DNA of 64,000 bases from an uncultured bacterium (GCA_900548385.1 URKJ01000018.1:1-64000), one strand, 5' to 3'. Shown: positions 25,245-34,577, counted from the stretch's first letter. Made by a program: numbers and translations. The notes: generated by a model from the sequence alone, not told the origin.

Positions 25245-25983
25245 ACACCGTCTGCCGCCGTTCGACAGAAGCGGCATTCTTCTTGTCAACAAACCCGCCG
25301 GATGGACCAGCCACGATGTCGTGGGCTTTGTCCGCTCCCGCTTCAACGTTCCGAAAGTCGGACACTGCGGCACGCTCGATCCCGCCGCAACGGGGCTTCT
25401 GGTGATCGTACTCGGCAAATTTACGAAACTCAGCCAGAAATTCAGCGGTGAAAACAAGGTCTACGAAGCACGGATTCAGCTCGGCACCGAAACCGACACT
25501 CAGGATCTTGACGGGGAAGTGATCCGGACCTCGCCGATGGACGGAATCACCGAAGACATGCTCTGCAACGCATTCGCCGAATTTGTCGGCGATATCCTGC
25601 AAGTCCCGCCGATGGTCTCCGCCAAGAAAAAAGACGGGGAACGGCTTTACGATCTCGCACGCAAAGGCGTGGAAGTTCAGCGCGATCCCGTTCCCGTCAC
25701 GATCCACTCGATCGAAGTGACCAACATCAACCTGCCGTATGCCGACTTCATCGTCTCCTGCTCCAAGGGAACGTATGTCCGCACGCTCTGCGCGGACATC
25801 GGAGCAAAACTCGGCTGCGGAGCCTGCCTGCACAGTCTGAACCGCATCCGCAGCGGGGAATTCGACCTCTCCGACGCCCACGATGTCGAAACCATGAAAA
25901 CGTGGGAACAGCCGGAACTGGAAGCCGCCGTTACGGATTTCCTGCATAAAAAACTCGCGCGGATGAATCTTTCCGCATTCTGA
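25225..25983 (+). CDS. truB: tRNA pseudouridine-55 synthase
   Basis: 252-aa enzyme that converts U55 of the tRNA T-loop to pseudouridine. Signatures: GILLVNKPAGWTSHDVVGFV, the catalytic-Asp motif KVGHCGTLDPAATGLLVI, PPMVSAKKKDGERLYDLARKG (in part), and SKGTYVRTLCADIG. The length is close to the catalytic core, with only a short C-terminus. It overlaps the end of nrnA by 20 bp, so the two are translationally coupled. Confidence 0.95.
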   Translation: MRNNPNKHRLPPFDRSGILLVNKPAGWTSHDVVGFVRSRFNVPKVGHCGTLDPAATGLLVIVLGKFTKLSQKFSGENKVYEARIQLGTETDTQDLDGEVIRTSPMDGITEDMLCNAFAEFVGDILQVPPMVSAKKKDGERLYDLARKGVEVQRDPVPVTIHSIEVTNINLPYADFIVSCSKGTYVRTLCADIGAKLGCGACLHSLNRIRSGEFDLSDAHDVETMKTWEQPELEAAVTDFLHKKLARMNLSAF

Positions 25984-25997
25984 GGGGGAACTGCAAC

Positions 25998-27584
25998 ATG
26001 CTGAGCCATGACAAACTCGAAGCCGCTGTGATGAAATTCATCATGGACTCGAAACTGGAATCGTTCGATGTGGAAGAACTTGCCGCGGAACTCGCTCCGG
26101 AATCAGCCGGAGAAGAACGCGAAAGCACGATCCGCCGCATCTGCGGCATTCTCGATTCCAGCGAATTCGTGGCGCGCAAACACTCTTCCGACCTCTATTA
26201 CATCCTCGACAATTTTTTCCGGGGAACAACCTTCCTCTGCAAACCGCGTCCCTTTGAGCTGGAACGCGGAGTCTTCATCCCGGCGGCGCGTCTGGAACCG
26301 TTCCATCCCGCAGAACTCTATGCGGACGAACTCGAATTTTCTTCCGGAACGGTTTCCGCTCCGTTTGAACTGACCGATATAAAAACTGCGTACAAGGAAA
26401 TCGCCGACCTGTTTTTCATGCTCGGTCCCTCCGGGACCATTGACATGCTCGTCGCAGAATCGCAGGAAAATTACGATGCGATCCGCCGTTATAACGGACT
26501 GAACGCTGCAATGCCGGTAACTCTGGAAGCGTTCGATTTTTCCGAATTCTACCGCAATACCGGCTTCCGGAGCGGAGATTTCCTCAAATTCGAGATCAAG
26601 TCCTGGGCGGACGGCGAATGGAAAGTCTCGCATGTCTCCCGGATCGACGCCCCCTCTCCGGCGGAAATTAGCCGTTGGATCGGCAAGTTCGAAACCGCTC
26701 TGACGGACGTCTGCACCGACTACAAGGATTCTTTGGAAATCCATGAACAGATCATGTACGCTTATCTCTATGCGGCGGCTTCAGGCAACGATCTGCGCCG
26801 CCTGCCGGGTCCCGCCATTGACCTTTATCACACCATGATGCAGACCATCTCTTTCCGCCGTGACGGTTCCGAATGGACCCTGATCTCCAACGACACGCTG
26901 GAAGAGGACTCCGTTCCTCCAAGTTCGCCGGAGCATCATCACGGGCACACGCATCACCATCATGATCACGGATGTTCCTGCGGTCATGAACACCCGCAGG
27001 AAGAGACGCCGTTCGGCGACATGTCTCCCGATGATTTTTCCGCTTCTCAAGGTTCTTTGGAATCCATCGACGCGATCCTGAACGAAATCCATGCTCCGAT
27101 TCACGAAACGGAACTTCAGGCGTATATGCTGGATACGATTGCCAACGGCGCCGAATCGTTCGACGAATTCGAGCGGATTCATGAAAACCTCGTCAAGTTC
27201 GTATTTACGGATGAAGGGCAGGAAGCGGCCTATCTGAACTACATTGAAGAACTCTGGGAACAGCTGGTCGACCGCTACAGTCACAACATCGACTCTCCGA
27301 AAGCGCCGTTGCGACAGCGGCTGTTGGAGCTGACGGACCGCCGGATCGAACTTTCCTCCGTCGTTCTGGAACGCAAAAGCGCACTTCCCGACGACCTGAA
27401 ACAGGATATGGTGAAGCTGCATAAAGAGATTCTGGATACTCTTTTCGTACTCAACCGGGATGCAATTCTGGAAGAGGAAGAGATCGCGGAACTGGAGCTC
27501 CGGGTCGGCGATATCGAAAACGATTTTGAGATCATCAGTGAAAAGATCTCCGCCTGGCTTGAACAGCAGATCACCGGGAAATAA
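25998..27584 (+). CDS. Uncharacterised histidine-rich operon protein
   Basis: 528 aa, no recognised family, no signal peptide or membrane segment. The N-terminal 55 residues could form a winged helix (VMKFIMDSKLESFDVEELAA, then STIRRICGILDSSEFVARK). Residues about 313-335 form a metal-binding-like tract: HHHGHTHHHHDHG followed by CSCGHEH. The C-terminal third is acidic and helical with possible coiled coil (about 430-520). It lies 14 bp after truB with AGGGGGAA upstream, so it belongs to the nusA-truB operon. A role in translation or zinc/nickel handling is conjecture. Confidence 0.8.
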   Translation: MLSHDKLEAAVMKFIMDSKLESFDVEELAAELAPESAGEERESTIRRICGILDSSEFVARKHSSDLYYILDNFFRGTTFLCKPRPFELERGVFIPAARLEPFHPAELYADELEFSSGTVSAPFELTDIKTAYKEIADLFFMLGPSGTIDMLVAESQENYDAIRRYNGLNAAMPVTLEAFDFSEFYRNTGFRSGDFLKFEIKSWADGEWKVSHVSRIDAPSPAEISRWIGKFETALTDVCTDYKDSLEIHEQIMYAYLYAAASGNDLRRLPGPAIDLYHTMMQTISFRRDGSEWTLISNDTLEEDSVPPSSPEHHHGHTHHHHDHGCSCGHEHPQEETPFGDMSPDDFSASQGSLESIDAILNEIHAPIHETELQAYMLDTIANGAESFDEFERIHENLVKFVFTDEGQEAAYLNYIEELWEQLVDRYSHNIDSPKAPLRQRLLELTDRRIELSSVVLERKSALPDDLKQDMVKLHKEILDTLFVLNRDAILEEEEIAELELRVGDIENDFEIISEKISAWLEQQITGK

Positions 27585-27640
27585 AGATTTCCCGTCCGGC
27601 AAAATACGATTTTATGCGCTGCTGAAACTCCGCGGAAAAC

Positions 27641-27671
27641 CGATGCCACAGAGATTTTATCTGTGACATCG
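27641..27671 (+). repeat. Imperfect inverted repeat after the histidine-rich gene
   Basis: CGATGCCACAGA and TCTGTGACATCG pair with one mismatch around a 7-nt loop. It lacks a T-run, so termination is uncertain; it could be the 3' end structure of the operon. Confidence 0.35.
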
Positions 27672-27857
27672 GCGGCAATATCAATATCAAGCACCGAAAG
27701 TCCGCTACCGGAGCAGAAGAAACTGCGGATAGAGGTGCGGACGGTTGAACGGTTCCCCCAATGCCGGATTGGTGTTGATCAAAACCGCTTTTGCCGACGT
27801 TCCCGGTCCGGCGGCGTCACGGTCCCAGATGCGGTTGTCCCCGAAAGCTCAACTTGA
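27663..27857 (-). pseudogene. Possible truncated coding fragment next to the IS remnant
   Basis: The minus-strand frame reads GDNRIWDRDAAGPGT, SAKAVLINTNPALGEPF and NRPHLYPQF with codon use like neighbouring genes (CCG, GAC, CGC). It is open for about 60 codons, then hits a stop at 27849-27851, where AT-richer insertion-element sequence begins. No start or natural end can be defined, and it would run into the antisense of the preceding gene. It may be the stump of a gene broken by the insertion element. The protein family is not recognised. Confidence 0.25.
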
Positions 27858-27884
27858 CTTGTGCAAAATACCCGTTAAATCAAC

Positions 27885-28232
27885 CTGTAAAGATCAAAAC
27901 ATTGAAAACGGTTGTGGATCCCTGCAGGAAGCCGGAGATTTTCAATTCGGACCAGGAAAGCCGGTCTACCTGCTCGTAATTTGCAGAGGAACTCCAGTTA
28001 ATGGCATTCAAATAAACATGGACGGGCATGGAAATATAAGGACATCAAAATCAAAGAGAATGTCAGCTTGCCGCAGCTCCGCTTCGATATACAGTATTAC
28101 ATAGACTTTTACAGCTTCAGAAGGATTCATTCGGTTCTGCAATATCAAACTCCGGACGAAGTCTATTCTGCAACTTGCAATCGGCAAACAATGGAATATA
28201 GTAACTCAAAGGCTTTTGCACCAATCTTTTAA
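27885..28232 (+). pseudogene. IS3-family transposase (OrfB) C-terminal remnant
   Basis: Decayed rve-domain end. Pieces read in shifting frames: KPEIFNSDQESRSTC (compare the KPEIFNSDQGSQYTS type), an internal stop, FAEELQ, NGIQINMDGHG (compare GIQISMDGRGR), then after an apparent small deletion one open stretch 28029-28232 with WKYKDIKIKENVSLPQL, YYIDFYSFRRIHSVLQYQTP and DEVYSATCN, ending at TAA 28230. Such an HSxLxYxTPxEVY ending is diagnostic of IS3-group integrases. At least one stop and two frameshifts make it inactive. The 5' two thirds of the gene are missing. Confidence 0.8.
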
Positions 28233-28237
28233 TAAAA

Positions 28238-28263
28238 GTTGTCCAATCCAGGGGTGAAGCACA
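28238..28263. mobile_element. Probable right end of the IS3-type element
   Basis: Directly after the transposase stop comes GTTGTCCAATCCAGGGGTG, resembling IS3-group terminal repeats (TGTCC, a short spacer, GGGGTG). A matching left end was not found near 27860, consistent with a truncated element. Confidence 0.4.
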
Positions 28264-28265
28264 AT

Positions 28266-28904
28266 ATGGATGATTTGAATTATATAATTTTGCGTCAACT
28301 GAAAAAAGAAAAAATTGATAGTTATATTGAGATAAATGATTTTCAAAACAAAAATATTCAAGTTGTATATTTTTATGATGAACTGGATTACTACGCAGAC
28401 AAATGTCTTTTTGATAATTGCTCAGAAGATGAAATCATTAAATTACTATATTCTTTTTGCTCGTCATCATATTATGACTTATTTTCGTGGCAAACCTGTT
28501 GTGAACTTAGTAAGCTGCTCGCAAAACACGGAAAACTAATTTCAAAAGATGTTGAGAAATTTATTTTTTCTGATCAATCTAATCATTTTAGAAACGTATC
28601 ACTTCACCTGTCATATCTGTCAACGGATATAAAATGGGAAGAGTGGTGTTTAAATTGTATGGATTTATGCGACGAGGATTTTAGAGATGGTCTTTTTTTA
28701 GCTTGTTACCGTCTGAACACGTTTAATATTTATAAGAATCTTGTAAAATATTTTTCAGAGTGGATAGAAAAAGATTCAGACTGGGGATATGAAACCGGAG
28801 AACGTTGGGCCCTGGAAAAATTTATAAAAAAATGGGATTCCAATCCCAAGTATAATTTGCATTTAGAACTGCAGCAATTTACAAACCAGATAAACGCCAA
28901 ATAA
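28266..28904 (+). CDS. AT-rich orphan protein, possible immunity-type
   Basis: 212 aa, cytoplasmic, acidic and rich in aromatic residues, Lys, Ile and Asn. Base composition is far more AT-rich than every neighbour, a sign of recent transfer. Helical pattern with regular Trp, Tyr and Cys spacing; I recognise no family. ATG 28266 is used; an in-frame TTG at 28239 lies within the insertion-element end. The GGGGTGAAG just upstream belongs to that end and may serve as the ribosome binding site. Similar AT-rich orphans next to mobile elements are often immunity or defence proteins, but nothing in the sequence proves that. Confidence 0.65.
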   Translation: MDDLNYIILRQLKKEKIDSYIEINDFQNKNIQVVYFYDELDYYADKCLFDNCSEDEIIKLLYSFCSSSYYDLFSWQTCCELSKLLAKHGKLISKDVEKFIFSDQSNHFRNVSLHLSYLSTDIKWEEWCLNCMDLCDEDFRDGLFLACYRLNTFNIYKNLVKYFSEWIEKDSDWGYETGERWALEKFIKKWDSNPKYNLHLELQQFTNQINAK

Positions 28905-29245
28905 AATTCCAAATCAACAAAAAAATCATGACACAACGAAAAATAGCCCTATTACTGGGGAGTTATTATGCTGTGTATGTTAATATACCACTGATCCAAT
29001 AAGAAAAATTTTAAAATATAAAATATTATTATTTAGTCGATCATGCAAAAGTATTCAACCTCTAAAAGAAAGAAATTTTGTAAATGCCTCTTCGACGGTT
29101 TCTGCTATAAATCATCGAAAAGGCGTCTGTTCAAATTTTTCTTTATTGGGTTATCTGTGATTTCTTCACATTTTTCAGAAAAGATTTGATTTTCAAAAGA
29201 AGACAGATATAGTATTTTTCATCATAAAAGCAGAAAGGATTTACG
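28905..29245. other. AT-rich intergenic region
   Basis: 341 bp with no coding signal or RNA gene that I recognise. Its 3' part holds a likely promoter for the SGNH gene: TTGATT at 29186-29191, 16-bp spacer, TATAGT at 29208-29213. Confidence 0.5.
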
Positions 29246-30598
29246 ATGAAACGAATCATGTTTACCGCTCTGGCAGCTCTGCTGCTTGCCTCTCCCGGCA
29301 TTTGTCCGGCAGCCCCGGTGAAAGACCTCAGCAAAGTGGAAATCCGCAAACCGGTCGAACTTAATATCCGTGGCGGCCTCCCCAATTTCTATCAGAAACT
29401 TGAAAGCGGAAAGCCGGTCAGAATCGCCTACTTCGGCGGCAGTATCACGGCTCAGAACGGATGGCGTCCGCAGAGTCTGGACTATTTCCGCAAACTCTAT
29501 CCGAACAGCAGAATCGACCAGATTCATGCGGCCATCGGCGGAACCGGATCCGAACTCGGCGCGTTCCGTCTGGAACAGGATGTGCTCCGGTACAAACCGG
29601 ACCTCGTATTCGTGGAATTCGCGGTGAACGACAGCGGTACGGCACCGTATCGTATCCGCCAGTCGATGGAAGGCATCGTCCGGCACATCTGGCGTACGCT
29701 GCCGCTGACCGACATCTGTTTCGTCTACACGCTGACCGCACGCGACATCAAGGACCTGCAGGCGGGCAAAGCCAAACGTTCCACCAGCACAATGGAAGAG
29801 ATCGCCGATTTCTATCAGATCCCGTCCGTCAATTTCGGACCGGAAATCGCACGGTTGGAAAAAGAGGGCAAACTGGTGATGAAGACCGGCGATAAAGGTG
29901 TCACCAAAGTCTCCGGCAAGGAGCTTAATCTGGATTCCGATATCGCAGTCACCAAAGACGGCAGGATTCCATTTTCCAACGATGGTGTCCACCCGTATCA
30001 GAACACGGGGCATGTGATCTATACCAACATTCTCAAACGCTCGCTGCCGCTGATTGCAAAAGCAGGAAAACCGGGACCGCACCGGCTCGGCACGCCGATG
30101 GTGAAAGACAATTACGAGTACGCGGCGATGGTCGCTCCCGATCATCCGGGAATCCGGCTTTCCGGTCCTGTGGAAAAACTGCCGAAGACGAAAGCGCCCG
30201 CCAATCTTTTCCGCAACAAGGCGCCCGGCGAAACCTGCCTCAAGCTCTCTCCCGGAGCGGAACTGGAATTCAAATTCAAAGGTTCCAAAGTAAACCTCTA
30301 CAACCTGCTCGGTCCCGGATGCGGAACTCTTGAAATCACGGTGGACGGCAAATCCCGCAGACAGAAACTTGTCGATCCCTACTGCACTTATTACCGCCTC
30401 GCTACCGCGGGCGTCGCCGGGAACGTCAGCGCCGACACGGTGCACACGGTCAAGGTCAAAGTCCTGAATGAACCGATGGACAAACGCGCCATCCTGTTTG
30501 AACGCAACCGCGCCTTTTATGACAAAAACGAGGAAAAATACAAACCTCTTGACGCTTATATCGGAGCGATCCAAATCGTCGGGGAGATCGTGAAATAA
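29246..30598 (+). CDS. Secreted SGNH/GDSL hydrolase
   Basis: 450 aa with signal peptide MKRIMFTALAALLLASPGICPA. SGNH blocks: Ser66 in YFGGSITAQNGW, Gly in IGGTGSELG, Asn in VEFAVNDSG, and the Asp246/His249 pair in NDGVHPYQNTGH. Family members are esterases, often deacetylating polysaccharides. Residues about 330-450 form a beta-sandwich tail (SPGAELEFKFKGSKVNLYNL) of carbohydrate-binding type. GAAAGGA precedes the ATG. The stop overlaps the ung start (TAATG). Exported carbohydrate esterase is the likeliest role. Confidence 0.85.
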   Translation: MKRIMFTALAALLLASPGICPAAPVKDLSKVEIRKPVELNIRGGLPNFYQKLESGKPVRIAYFGGSITAQNGWRPQSLDYFRKLYPNSRIDQIHAAIGGTGSELGAFRLEQDVLRYKPDLVFVEFAVNDSGTAPYRIRQSMEGIVRHIWRTLPLTDICFVYTLTARDIKDLQAGKAKRSTSTMEEIADFYQIPSVNFGPEIARLEKEGKLVMKTGDKGVTKVSGKELNLDSDIAVTKDGRIPFSNDGVHPYQNTGHVIYTNILKRSLPLIAKAGKPGPHRLGTPMVKDNYEYAAMVAPDHPGIRLSGPVEKLPKTKAPANLFRNKAPGETCLKLSPGAELEFKFKGSKVNLYNLLGPGCGTLEITVDGKSRRQKLVDPYCTYYRLATAGVAGNVSADTVHTVKVKVLNEPMDKRAILFERNRAFYDKNEEKYKPLDAYIGAIQIVGEIVK

Positions 30599-31281
30599 TG
30601 GAACTTGCGGCGCTGCTTCCCTCCGGATGGCGGACCATTCTGGCTCCCGCTCTTCAAACGGAATCTTTCCGCGCCCTCTCCGCATTTCTGGAGCAGGAGT
30701 ATGCCGGACGGCAGATCTTTCCGCCGAAAGAGGACCTTTTCCGCGCGTTTCATCTGACTCCGCCGGAACGGGTACGAGTCCTGATCCTCGGACAGGACCC
30801 CTATCATGACGACGGGCAGGCGCACGGTCTCGCATTTTCCGTGCGTCCCGGCGTCAAATTCCCGCCGTCCCTCCGTAACATCTTCAGGGAGCTGAACAGT
30901 GACCTCGGACTCCCCGTCCCGTCAAGCGGTTCCCTGGAGCACTGGGCAAGACAGGGCGTTCTGTTGTTGAACACCGTCCTGACCGTCCGTGCCCATTCCG
31001 CCGGTTCCCATCAGAAACACGGCTGGGAAGAATTCACCGACGCCGTAATCCGCACCGTGAACGGTTTTTCCTCTCCGGTCGTGTTCGTTCTGTGGGGCGC
31101 GCCCGCGCAGAAGAAACTGCCGCTGATCAATACCGGACGTCATACGGTTCTGCAGTCGGCACATCCTTCTCCGCTTTCCGCGTTCCGGGGCTTTTTCGGG
31201 AGCAAGCCGTTTTCCGCGATCAACCGGGCGTTGGAGCTGACCGGAGAACCGCCGATCGACTTCAGCGGTCCACAGCCGTAA
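30598..31281 (+). CDS. ung: Uracil-DNA glycosylase
   Basis: 227-aa base-excision repair enzyme removing uracil from DNA. Family 1 motifs intact: water-activating Asp in GQDPYHDDGQAHGLAFSV, and the leucine-loop block HPSPLSAFRGFFGSKPF. LLNTVLTVRAHSAGSHQKHG is also typical. Full length. Start shares one base with the SGNH stop, so translation may be coupled to an unrelated secreted enzyme. Its 3' end is 14 bp from the convergent glycosidase gene. Confidence 0.96.
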   Translation: MELAALLPSGWRTILAPALQTESFRALSAFLEQEYAGRQIFPPKEDLFRAFHLTPPERVRVLILGQDPYHDDGQAHGLAFSVRPGVKFPPSLRNIFRELNSDLGLPVPSSGSLEHWARQGVLLLNTVLTVRAHSAGSHQKHGWEEFTDAVIRTVNGFSSPVVFVLWGAPAQKKLPLINTGRHTVLQSAHPSPLSAFRGFFGSKPFSAINRALELTGEPPIDFSGPQP

Positions 31282-31295
31282 CCGAATCGGAACTG

Positions 31296-34200
31296 TTACT
31301 TCACCAGTTCAAAGAAAACACTCGGACCGCCGGGAATTGCGGCGGTATCGACTGTCAGCTCCGCTCCGCCGGAAATTCTGCGCAGAGGAAGTTCCGCCAG
31401 ACGACTCCCGTCGAGTCCCAAAGCATACGCTTTCATCGCTCCGGCATACGGAGTTTTCATTGCAACCGTAAAGCGCCCGGTTTCCAGCAGGACCGGAGCA
31501 TCCCCGAACTTCAAACGCACCCGCTGGTCCTCCTCTTCAAACACAGTCCCGCTGTTCAGAGCGTTGGTAACGATGAAAAGCAGCATCCGCCGGGCTTCCC
31601 GCAACGGACGCAATCCGTCCACGGATGCAAGCGCGATACAGCCGTTCCGGTTCATGCTCCGCACCTCAAATTCCGGAAAAACCGCAGAACCTCCGGACGG
31701 CGAACAAAGTCCCTGAAACCGTTCCGTGGTGATCGTCATCCGTTTTTTGGCACATTCCATGAACAGCTCTCCGGTAGAACTTTCGAAGCGTTCGTTTTCC
31801 GCATCGGTCCGGTTGGAACGGGGAACAAGGCCGCGCGTTTTCAGGGCTTTGACCGTGCTGTCCATATCGAATGAGGCATCCGGAGAATCCACGATCCCGG
31901 TAAACATCCGCTGGGTGTTGACGGCGGAAGCTCCGGAACGCATGGTAACGACTTCGTTTTCACCGACGGGAGTGCGGGTCAGATCCACAAAACACTTTCC
32001 GAGCAGTCCCATCCGGAGCTGGGAGGCATTGACCGACTCCGCCGCGGCATTACTCCGGATTACCTCCTCATAATCCATCCGGATCCGTGTCGTTATGCCG
32101 GACGGACACACATCACCACGCCGGAAAATCAGAGCAAGCATCCGTTCGCAAGCCCGGCGGACCGGATCAAAACGGACTTCAAAATCAACGATCTTACGCA
32201 GCGGGGAATTGGTAACCGCCATGCAGTACGCGGTCAGTCCGTCAAACTCATTCAGCGCGGCAAAGCCTCCAAGTACAAATCCCTGTTCATAACGCCAGCG
32301 GTTCCAGTAGGAATGTGCGTGTTCGCTCACAAGAAACGGTTTTCCGTACAGGCGAGTGGAAAGGAAACCGCGGAGCGCATTCGCCGCATCGCCGATGGAA
32401 CTGGCTTGCGTACTGCGTTTCATGCCGTCCATCGGATGATCGTGATACCCGTTTTTGGAAACGAAATCCTGTTTCTGCCGGACTCCCGCGTGCCGCATGG
32501 AAACCTGTGACAGATAACCGGTTACCGGCCCCTGATAACCGAGTGAACGGATAAATTCGCGCGCATTCCGGTAAAAGCCGGTTTCCAGTTCCGTGATGAA
32601 TTCCGCACTGTCGCGGGAACGCGGTCCCGGCGTTCCTTTGCCGACAGGCACAAACGTTTTGACATCCTCAAACGCTTTGAATCCGGAGGCATCGCTTCCC
32701 CATGCAGTCTGCAACGCGGAAAAAGAGGAATATTTCCGCTTCAGGAATTCGCGGAACGCCGGAGCATAGCTGTCGTCTGCACGGGTATTCCTGGTGTCCA
32801 TTTCATTGCAGGTATCCACAACGGCAAGCTGAGGATCATCGGCAAGACGCGTTTTCGTGTAGGGATTGATGCGCGTCAGCAGAAATTCCGTATTGCGCTT
32901 CCAGGCGTCGAAATCCCGTTTATTGAGAAACGCGTTGTAACGGAATTTCCCGTACAAGACAGGATCCCACGGAGCAATACGGTCAAAACCGATCGTCGGA
33001 TCATGGACCGTAAGGTTGATATAGATTCCCTTTTCGCGCAGACGGAACACCATATAATCCAACAGGTCCAGAAGCTGCGGATCATGCTCGAACGCTTTCA
33101 GGGAACGGCATTTCGATTCACGGGTGAAACCCGCCCAGAGCCGGACAAGATTATAGCCTGCCCGGTAAATCTGATCCACATACGCATCAACGCTTTTATG
33201 ATCCGTCATCTCCACAGCACCGGTGAAGTATCTGCCGAATTCACGGTTGACGGAAAACGAATAGAACCGCACTGGAACGCCGGGACGCTTTTCAAACTCG
33301 AAATGACCGTTCTTTCCGCAGACGACCCGTCCGTATTCCCCGATTTTTCCATTATGGAACAGCGGAGAAAAATCAAGCGCAGTCCCCGCTTTCACGGCGG
33401 GAACGACCGATTCCGGAAGCGGCTTCCAAACAGCGTTTTCCGTAATCTCCAGCTTCTTCATTTCGGGGACCGGATAATCCCTGCCGGAGACGGTCGCTCC
33501 GATCAGCATCCACATGGCGTTTGCCCCGGAAGTTTTGTGCAGTTCGACCTTTGTCAGAGCCCCGAAGCCCTCCGGAATCCGGAAACGGGAAACATACGCC
33601 GCGCCGAAACCGCCGCCCGCCATGATTTTAGTGCCGACAACCGCATTGGATACCGGTTTTGCCCCGAACCAGTCGGTCAGATCACGCTTGTAAAGGATCG
33701 GCAGAGATACGGACGCTCCATTTGTTCCGGTCAGCACAACTGTTCCAACCGGTGTTCCCTCCGCCTGCCCCCACGCACTGCAATGCAGCAGATAAAGGAA
33801 TTTTCCCTCAGCCGGCGCCGGCAGGGGAAGCGTCACGGACTTCGGACCGGACGGCAGGCGCGGACATTCAAAAACAACGATGGATCTGCCGCCGTTCTGT
33901 TTCGGATCAATAATGCGGAACGGAACGTTCGCAAAAAGTTTGCGGCGGATCGGGAATTTTGCGGCATCCATGCCGCTGCCCTGATCGTGCCAACCGCCTT
34001 TCCGATCCCCGGCGATCTCATCGGCGAACCCCATATTGGCTGCGCTGTCAAGCGCAAGCAAAGTATCGCCGGCAACCAGCTTCACATTGCGGAACCAGAC
34101 CTTTCCGCCCGCGTTGACGATTCCGATCCGGACATATCCGCGTACAATCCACGGCGGGACCTCCGTTTCAAGTCGGTACGTTTTCCAGCCGCGTTTCCCG

Positions 34201-34577
34201 CTGCCGACATATACATGCTTCCAGAACCATCGTTTCCCCTTTTCCGGTTCGCCATGAAGCACGAATTCCGCACCGCCCCACTTCCTGACCGGATCGCCGA
34301 GGGCGGTCCGGATCTCCGCTGTCAGAACAACCGTTCTTCCGCGGATCTTCTCTCCGGGAACGGCGATCTGGACACAATTCGACATTTTTTCCGATCGTTC
34401 CGGGACTTCGATTTCCAGTGCTCTCATTCCGTCGTCCAGCATTGCGGACCGGACAAATCCCGGTTTGCTCCCGCTGAGATTCAACGTCTCCCCTCCGGTA
34501 AAACTCCGGTTCAGAAGAACTTCCGCCATTGCCGGAAAAATCAGCAGGGCGGACAACATGACTGCCATTTTCTTCAT
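31296..34577 (-). CDS. Giant secreted glycoside hydrolase (clan A-type TIM barrel)
   Basis: 1093 aa. The start at 34577 gives signal peptide MKKMAVMLSALLIFPAMA and has AAGGAGT upstream; a longer frame to 34727 would lie before it. The N-terminal 420 residues are beta-sandwich modules of carbohydrate-binding type. The barrel (about 460-800) has YNLVRLWAGFTRESKC, the acid/base motif VDTCNEMDTRN (Glu592) and a second Glu752 in PFLVSEHAHSYWNRWRYE, matching GH5/GH42-type retaining enzymes. The C-terminal part is beta-rich. Substrate unknown. It is last in a minus-strand set with a pseudopilin and a GntR-type regulator. Confidence 0.8.
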   Translation of the reverse strand: MKKMAVMLSALLIFPAMAEVLLNRSFTGGETLNLSGSKPGFVRSAMLDDGMRALEIEVPERSEKMSNCVQIAVPGEKIRGRTVVLTAEIRTALGDPVRKWGGAEFVLHGEPEKGKRWFWKHVYVGSGKRGWKTYRLETEVPPWIVRGYVRIGIVNAGGKVWFRNVKLVAGDTLLALDSAANMGFADEIAGDRKGGWHDQGSGMDAAKFPIRRKLFANVPFRIIDPKQNGGRSIVVFECPRLPSGPKSVTLPLPAPAEGKFLYLLHCSAWGQAEGTPVGTVVLTGTNGASVSLPILYKRDLTDWFGAKPVSNAVVGTKIMAGGGFGAAYVSRFRIPEGFGALTKVELHKTSGANAMWMLIGATVSGRDYPVPEMKKLEITENAVWKPLPESVVPAVKAGTALDFSPLFHNGKIGEYGRVVCGKNGHFEFEKRPGVPVRFYSFSVNREFGRYFTGAVEMTDHKSVDAYVDQIYRAGYNLVRLWAGFTRESKCRSLKAFEHDPQLLDLLDYMVFRLREKGIYINLTVHDPTIGFDRIAPWDPVLYGKFRYNAFLNKRDFDAWKRNTEFLLTRINPYTKTRLADDPQLAVVDTCNEMDTRNTRADDSYAPAFREFLKRKYSSFSALQTAWGSDASGFKAFEDVKTFVPVGKGTPGPRSRDSAEFITELETGFYRNAREFIRSLGYQGPVTGYLSQVSMRHAGVRQKQDFVSKNGYHDHPMDGMKRSTQASSIGDAANALRGFLSTRLYGKPFLVSEHAHSYWNRWRYEQGFVLGGFAALNEFDGLTAYCMAVTNSPLRKIVDFEVRFDPVRRACERMLALIFRRGDVCPSGITTRIRMDYEEVIRSNAAAESVNASQLRMGLLGKCFVDLTRTPVGENEVVTMRSGASAVNTQRMFTGIVDSPDASFDMDSTVKALKTRGLVPRSNRTDAENERFESSTGELFMECAKKRMTITTERFQGLCSPSGGSAVFPEFEVRSMNRNGCIALASVDGLRPLREARRMLLFIVTNALNSGTVFEEEDQRVRLKFGDAPVLLETGRFTVAMKTPYAGAMKAYALGLDGSRLAELPLRRISGGAELTVDTAAIPGGPSVFFELVK

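Noticed and set aside
26934..26995. Histidine tract as sequencing artefact or affinity tag
   Set aside because: It is interspersed with Gly, Asp, Cys and Glu, encoded by mixed codons, and lies inside a long open frame, so it is natural.
28008..28130. 40-codon minus-strand frame starting MNPSEAVKVY
   Set aside because: At first looked coding, but it is the complement of the transposase end (IHSVLQYQTPDEVY on the plus strand), which is clearly homologous to IS3 integrases.
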